In this document: positions 61,173 through 64,000 of the stretch, one piece after another
Layout: each line of letters starts with the position of its first letter
How positions within the stretch are numbered: the first letter of the stretch is position 1
Assembly (NCBI GenBank): GCA_021378565.1
Contig: JAACJU010000009.1
Location: 1 to 64,000, forward strand
Direction: 5' to 3'
DNA length: 64,000 bases
From: Arcobacter sp. LC1
GTDB taxonomy: Bacteria; Campylobacterota; Campylobacteria; Campylobacterales; Arcobacteraceae
Translations under genes and position numbers: made by a program
Notes under the pieces: generated by a model
Told to the model about the DNA's origin: nothing
The model's database searches: none
Seen by the model: the letters and a program-made list of their open reading frames with translations, nothing else

Positions 61173-61793
61173 TTGATATTTTCGCTTATTAAAGGAATTT
61201 TATTAGGATTTGGGGCTGCTGTGCCTCCTGGCGCTGTAAATGTTTTGATACTAAACACTGCTTTGAAAAGTTATAGGTTAGCTTTTTTTGTAGGGCTTGG
61301 GGCTTTAAGTATTGATTTGCTTTTTCTTTGTTTAGTTTTACTTGGATTTGAAAATATTTTTGGATATTTTTGGATAAAAACTCCACTTTCTATTTTTGGC
61401 TCTTTATTTCTTTTATTTATTGCTTTGCAAATATTTAAAAATAGAAACGAAGAAATCTCACAAAAAAAAGTTAAAAATAAAAGTGCCTTTAAAGCTTATC
61501 TAAGTGGTTTAAGTATGAATTTTTTAAATCCCTATGTTTTGGCTTTTTGGATAAGTGTTGCATCTTATGCAAGTTCTTCAAATAATAATATTTTTATTGT
61601 AATTCTTGGAACATTTTTAGCTGTACTTGCTTGGATTATTTTCTTCCCTTATTTGATACACAAAACTAAGAGTAATTTTTCTGTAAAAACTTTTAAATTA
61701 ATAGCCTTTGGAACTTCTTTTTTGATGCTTTGTTTTGGACTTATTTTACTTTTTAGAACTATTATTTTATTTGCTCATCATTTTAATTTTTGA
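61173..61793 (+). CDS. LysE-family transporter
   Basis: The 206-residue protein has about six helices in the LysE/RhtB layout: a first helix with GILLGFGAAVPPGAVNVLIL (residues 8-27, with the conserved PPGAVN), then AFFVGLGALSIDLLFLCLVLLGF, and a SGLSMNFLNPYVLAFWISV segment (NFLNPYVLAFW) before the C-terminal helices. LysE proteins export amino acids or related small molecules. The substrate is unknown. The start is probably the TTG at 61173, preceded by AAAAGGACAAG. It is 70 bases after the EnvC-like gene, so it may be in the same transcript. Confidence 0.8.
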   Translation: MIFSLIKGILLGFGAAVPPGAVNVLILNTALKSYRLAFFVGLGALSIDLLFLCLVLLGFENIFGYFWIKTPLSIFGSLFLLFIALQIFKNRNEEISQKKVKNKSAFKAYLSGLSMNFLNPYVLAFWISVASYASSSNNNIFIVILGTFLAVLAWIIFFPYLIHKTKSNFSVKTFKLIAFGTSFLMLCFGLILLFRTIILFAHHFNF

Positions 61794-62093
61794 TTTTTTT
61801 CTAAGTGCTAGCTAAAAGTTTTAAAATTTATTTAGTATTTAGTGCCTATTAAATGATTATTTTATAATTAACTTGACCTACCATAAAATTTCATTTTTAC
61901 TTTAAAATCAAATTTTCAAAGTAACTTTCTTATAATTTTTTGAATATTGATTTTTAAAAAAATAAGCTCTTTTTATTTAAGTTCTTCTTCGACACAATTA
62001 ACGATTAGTTAATGATATATTAATATATAGACAATGATTATTTTTTATAAATATCATTAAACTATAAAAAAAGAGTGAAAACAAGGGGAAAAC
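61794..62093 (+). promoter_or_regulatory. nosZ upstream region with a CRP/FNR-like inverted repeat
   Basis: This 300-base non-coding region contains TTAAC-GATTA-GTTAA at 61998-62012, an inverted repeat that resembles CRP/FNR-family sites such as the NssR box (TTAAC-N-GTTAA) in C. jejuni, though the spacer of 5 differs from the usual 4. An AATGAT...ATCATT pair with a 14-base spacer lies downstream (about 62033-62058). An AAGGGG ribosome site precedes the nosZ ATG by 6 bases. No gene is seen. Confidence 0.45.
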
Positions 62094-64000
62094 ATGTTAA
62101 TTAGATTATTTAGTTTAGTTTTATTACTATGTAGCATTCAAGCTTCTGCAAATGAACTACAAAGTATTATGAAAAAACGTAACTTAAGCGAAAAAGATAT
62201 TATAGCTGCTGCTAAAACGTATCAGCCATCAGGAAGAAAAGACAAATATATCGTTTTTGATTCGGGCGGTCAATCAGGACAAGTATTAGTAATTGGAGTT
62301 CCTTCAATGAGAATCCTAAAGGTGATTGGTGTATTTACACCTGAGCCATGGCAAGGATATGGATTTGATGATGGTTCTAAAGCTATTTTAGCTGAAGGTG
62401 ATGTTGATGGTAAAAAGTTAACTTGGGGAGATTCTCACCATCCAGCTTTATCTGAAAGTAATGGTGAATATGATGGTAAATACCTTTTTATAAATGACAA
62501 GGCAAATGCTAGAATAGCTGTTATTAGTTTAAGAGATTTTGAGACTAAGCAAATAGTAGTTAATCCAATTTTAAAAAGTAATCACGGTGGTACTTTTGTT
62601 ACTCCAAATACTGAGTATATAGTAGAAGCGTCACAATACGCTACTCCTTTAAAAAATGATCATTATGTTCCTCTTAGCCAATTTAGAGAACAATACAGAG
62701 GTGGTGTTACATTTTGGAAGTTTGATAAGAAAAAAGGTAGAGTTGATAAAAAACAATCATTTACTTTAGAATTACCACCATATGATCAAGATTTGAGTGA
62801 TATGGGTAAAGGTATAAGTTATGGTTGGGGATTTACTAACTCTTTTAATACTGAAATGTATACAGGTGGAATAGGAATAGGACGTGCTCCAAACGAAGCT
62901 GGTATGAGTAGAAATGATACTGACTTTATGCATGTTTATAACTGGAAATTATTGGCAAAATTAGCAAAAAATCCTAAAAATGTAAAAATCATAAATGGTG
63001 CTAAGGTAATACCAATGAGTGTAGCTATCAAACATCATGCGTTATTTTTAATACCTGAACCAAAATCACCTCATGGTGTAAATGTGGATAAAACAGGTAG
63101 ATATATTATAGTTGCGGGTAAACTAGATACTCATGCATCTGTATTTGATTTTACAAAAATTAAAAAACTAATAGACCATAAAGAGTATGCTGGTAAAGAT
63201 TCTTTTGGAATTCCAATTCTTAGTATGAAAAAATCTCTTCATGGGCAATTACAATTAGGACTTGGGCCATTACATACAGTATTTAGTAATAAAAAAGGTA
63301 TAGTTTATACTTCTTTATTCATTGATTCTGCTATCGTAAAATGGGATTATATTAATTTAAAAGTATTAGATAAAATAGCAGTAAATTACAATATTGGACA
63401 TTTAGTAGCTATGGAAGGTGATAGTACAGATCCACAAGGTGAATATATTATCTCTTTAAATAAACTAGCTTTAGATAGATTTAATGAAGTAGGACCTTTG
63501 CATCCACAAAATCATCAACTAATAGACATTAGAGGTAAAAAAATGCAATTGTTGTATGATTTACCGATTCCACTTGGTGAACCACATAATGCAGTATCTA
63601 TTAGAAGTAGCAAATTACACCCTATTCCTAGATATAAAGTAGGAACTAATAGTAGAAAAGAAAGAATGAGTCATGGTAGAACACTAGCTGGACAAGAAAG
63701 AATAGTTAGACATGGTAAACACGTAACTGTTTATGGTACTGTTGTAAGATCACATATTAATCCTGAAAGAATTAATGTAAATTTAGGCGATGATGTTACT
63801 ATTTATCTTACAAGTTTAGAAAGAGCTGAAGATGAAACTCATGGTTTTGCGATTGATAGATATAATATTCAAGCTTCAATAGAACCAGGGAAAACAGTTA
63901 GAGTTAGCTTCAAAGCAGACAGAGAAGGTGTTTATCCATATTATTGTACAGAATTTTGTTCTGCTTTGCACTTAGAAATGATGGGTTATTTATTAGTTAA
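62094..64000 (+). CDS. nosZ: Nitrous-oxide reductase, clade II (Sec-exported), 3' end beyond window
   Basis: An open frame of at least 635 residues begins with a Sec signal (MLIRLFSLVLLLCSIQASA) with no twin-arginine motif, which marks the clade II (atypical) NosZ. The beta-propeller CuZ domain is recognisable by its repeated His sites (SHHPALSES, SNHGGTF, KHHALF, EPHNAV). The CuA domain near the edge has ETHGFAI and CTEFCSALHLEMMGY, with both cysteines, His and Met ligands of CuA. It reduces N2O to N2 in the periplasm. A C-terminal cytochrome c domain, usual in Campylobacterota, would lie past the window. Confidence 0.95.
   Translation, partial: MLIRLFSLVLLLCSIQASANELQSIMKKRNLSEKDIIAAAKTYQPSGRKDKYIVFDSGGQSGQVLVIGVPSMRILKVIGVFTPEPWQGYGFDDGSKAILAEGDVDGKKLTWGDSHHPALSESNGEYDGKYLFINDKANARIAVISLRDFETKQIVVNPILKSNHGGTFVTPNTEYIVEASQYATPLKNDHYVPLSQFREQYRGGVTFWKFDKKKGRVDKKQSFTLELPPYDQDLSDMGKGISYGWGFTNSFNTEMYTGGIGIGRAPNEAGMSRNDTDFMHVYNWKLLAKLAKNPKNVKIINGAKVIPMSVAIKHHALFLIPEPKSPHGVNVDKTGRYIIVAGKLDTHASVFDFTKIKKLIDHKEYAGKDSFGIPILSMKKSLHGQLQLGLGPLHTVFSNKKGIVYTSLFIDSAIVKWDYINLKVLDKIAVNYNIGHLVAMEGDSTDPQGEYIISLNKLALDRFNEVGPLHPQNHQLIDIRGKKMQLLYDLPIPLGEPHNAVSIRSSKLHPIPRYKVGTNSRKERMSHGRTLAGQERIVRHGKHVTVYGTVVRSHINPERINVNLGDDVTIYLTSLERAEDETHGFAIDRYNIQASIEPGKTVRVSFKADREGVYPYYCTEFCSALHLEMMGYLLV

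Noticed and set aside
1-64000. CRISPR arrays, tRNA or rRNA genes, prophage modules
   Set aside because: No regularly spaced direct repeats, cloverleaf or rRNA signature, or phage structural genes were seen by eye; a tRNAscan or CRISPR finder run would settle it.

Overview
The window is AT-rich bacterial DNA. Gene content and order place it in Campylobacterota, most likely the genus Campylobacter sensu lato. The evidence is CiaB, the block rluD-like / flpA / trmB / ftsE / ftsX / M23-like, the hemL / AtpZ-like / membrane-protein block, modEA-mop-modBC, and a Sec-exported (clade II) NosZ. No rRNA, tRNA or CRISPR array was recognised by eye. All functional calls come from reading motifs and remembered family knowledge; no database search was run.

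Layout. (1) 1-13700, minus strand: a decaying surface-glycan locus. It holds glycosyltransferases, ManC, a polysaccharide deacetylase, a FemAB-like transferase, the FdtA/FdtB dTDP-3-amino-sugar enzymes, methyltransferases and PseF. It is riddled with IS256-type remnants and broken genes: rmlA has a nonsense codon, rmlB a frameshift and a nonsense codon, a TIGR04325-type methyltransferase a frameshift in a G6 run, and there are two glycosyltransferase fragments. (2) 13780-17490: molybdate uptake operon modE-modA-mop-modB-modC with a candidate ModE operator. (3) 17641-20540: cardiolipin synthase, an EEP-family phosphodiesterase and a SatP-type acetate channel. (4) 20680-25066: pstSCAB-phoU behind a direct-repeat Pho-box-like element. 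(5) 25112-34741: housekeeping (guaA, nhaD, nadB, aspartate aminotransferase, CDF exporter, yebC) plus an orphan autotransporter-type barrel. (6) 35072-41750: accessory region with an AaeB/AaeX/AaeA-like efflux operon, a segmental duplication of the aaeA 3' end together with a small exported-protein gene, a decayed MntA-HepT toxin-antitoxin pair caught between the two copies, and a DNA-binding-domain-only AraC regulator with a relic copy. (7) 41890-61793: core genes htpG (with a CIRCE-like operator), ciaB, mutS2, rpoD, hemL, a TonB-like gene, rodA, the flpA cluster, ftsEX with an EnvC-like partner, and a LysE exporter. (8) 62094-end: nosZ, cut by the window edge.

How the parts work together. 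The locus at 1-13.7 kb would build glycans from GDP-mannose, dTDP-3-amino-3,6-dideoxyhexose and CMP-pseudaminic acid, but the dTDP branch looks dead unless rmlA/rmlB exist elsewhere. ftsE-ftsX-envC-like forms a divisome amidase-activation module. Mod supplies molybdenum for respiratory molybdoenzymes and NosZ terminates denitrification, which suggests a microaerophile/anaerobe respiring N-oxides. The least understood items are the paralogous exported proteins at 38.5-40.8 kb, the HEXXH signature in CiaB, the CIRCE-like element between htpG and ciaB, and the decay pattern of the glycan locus.
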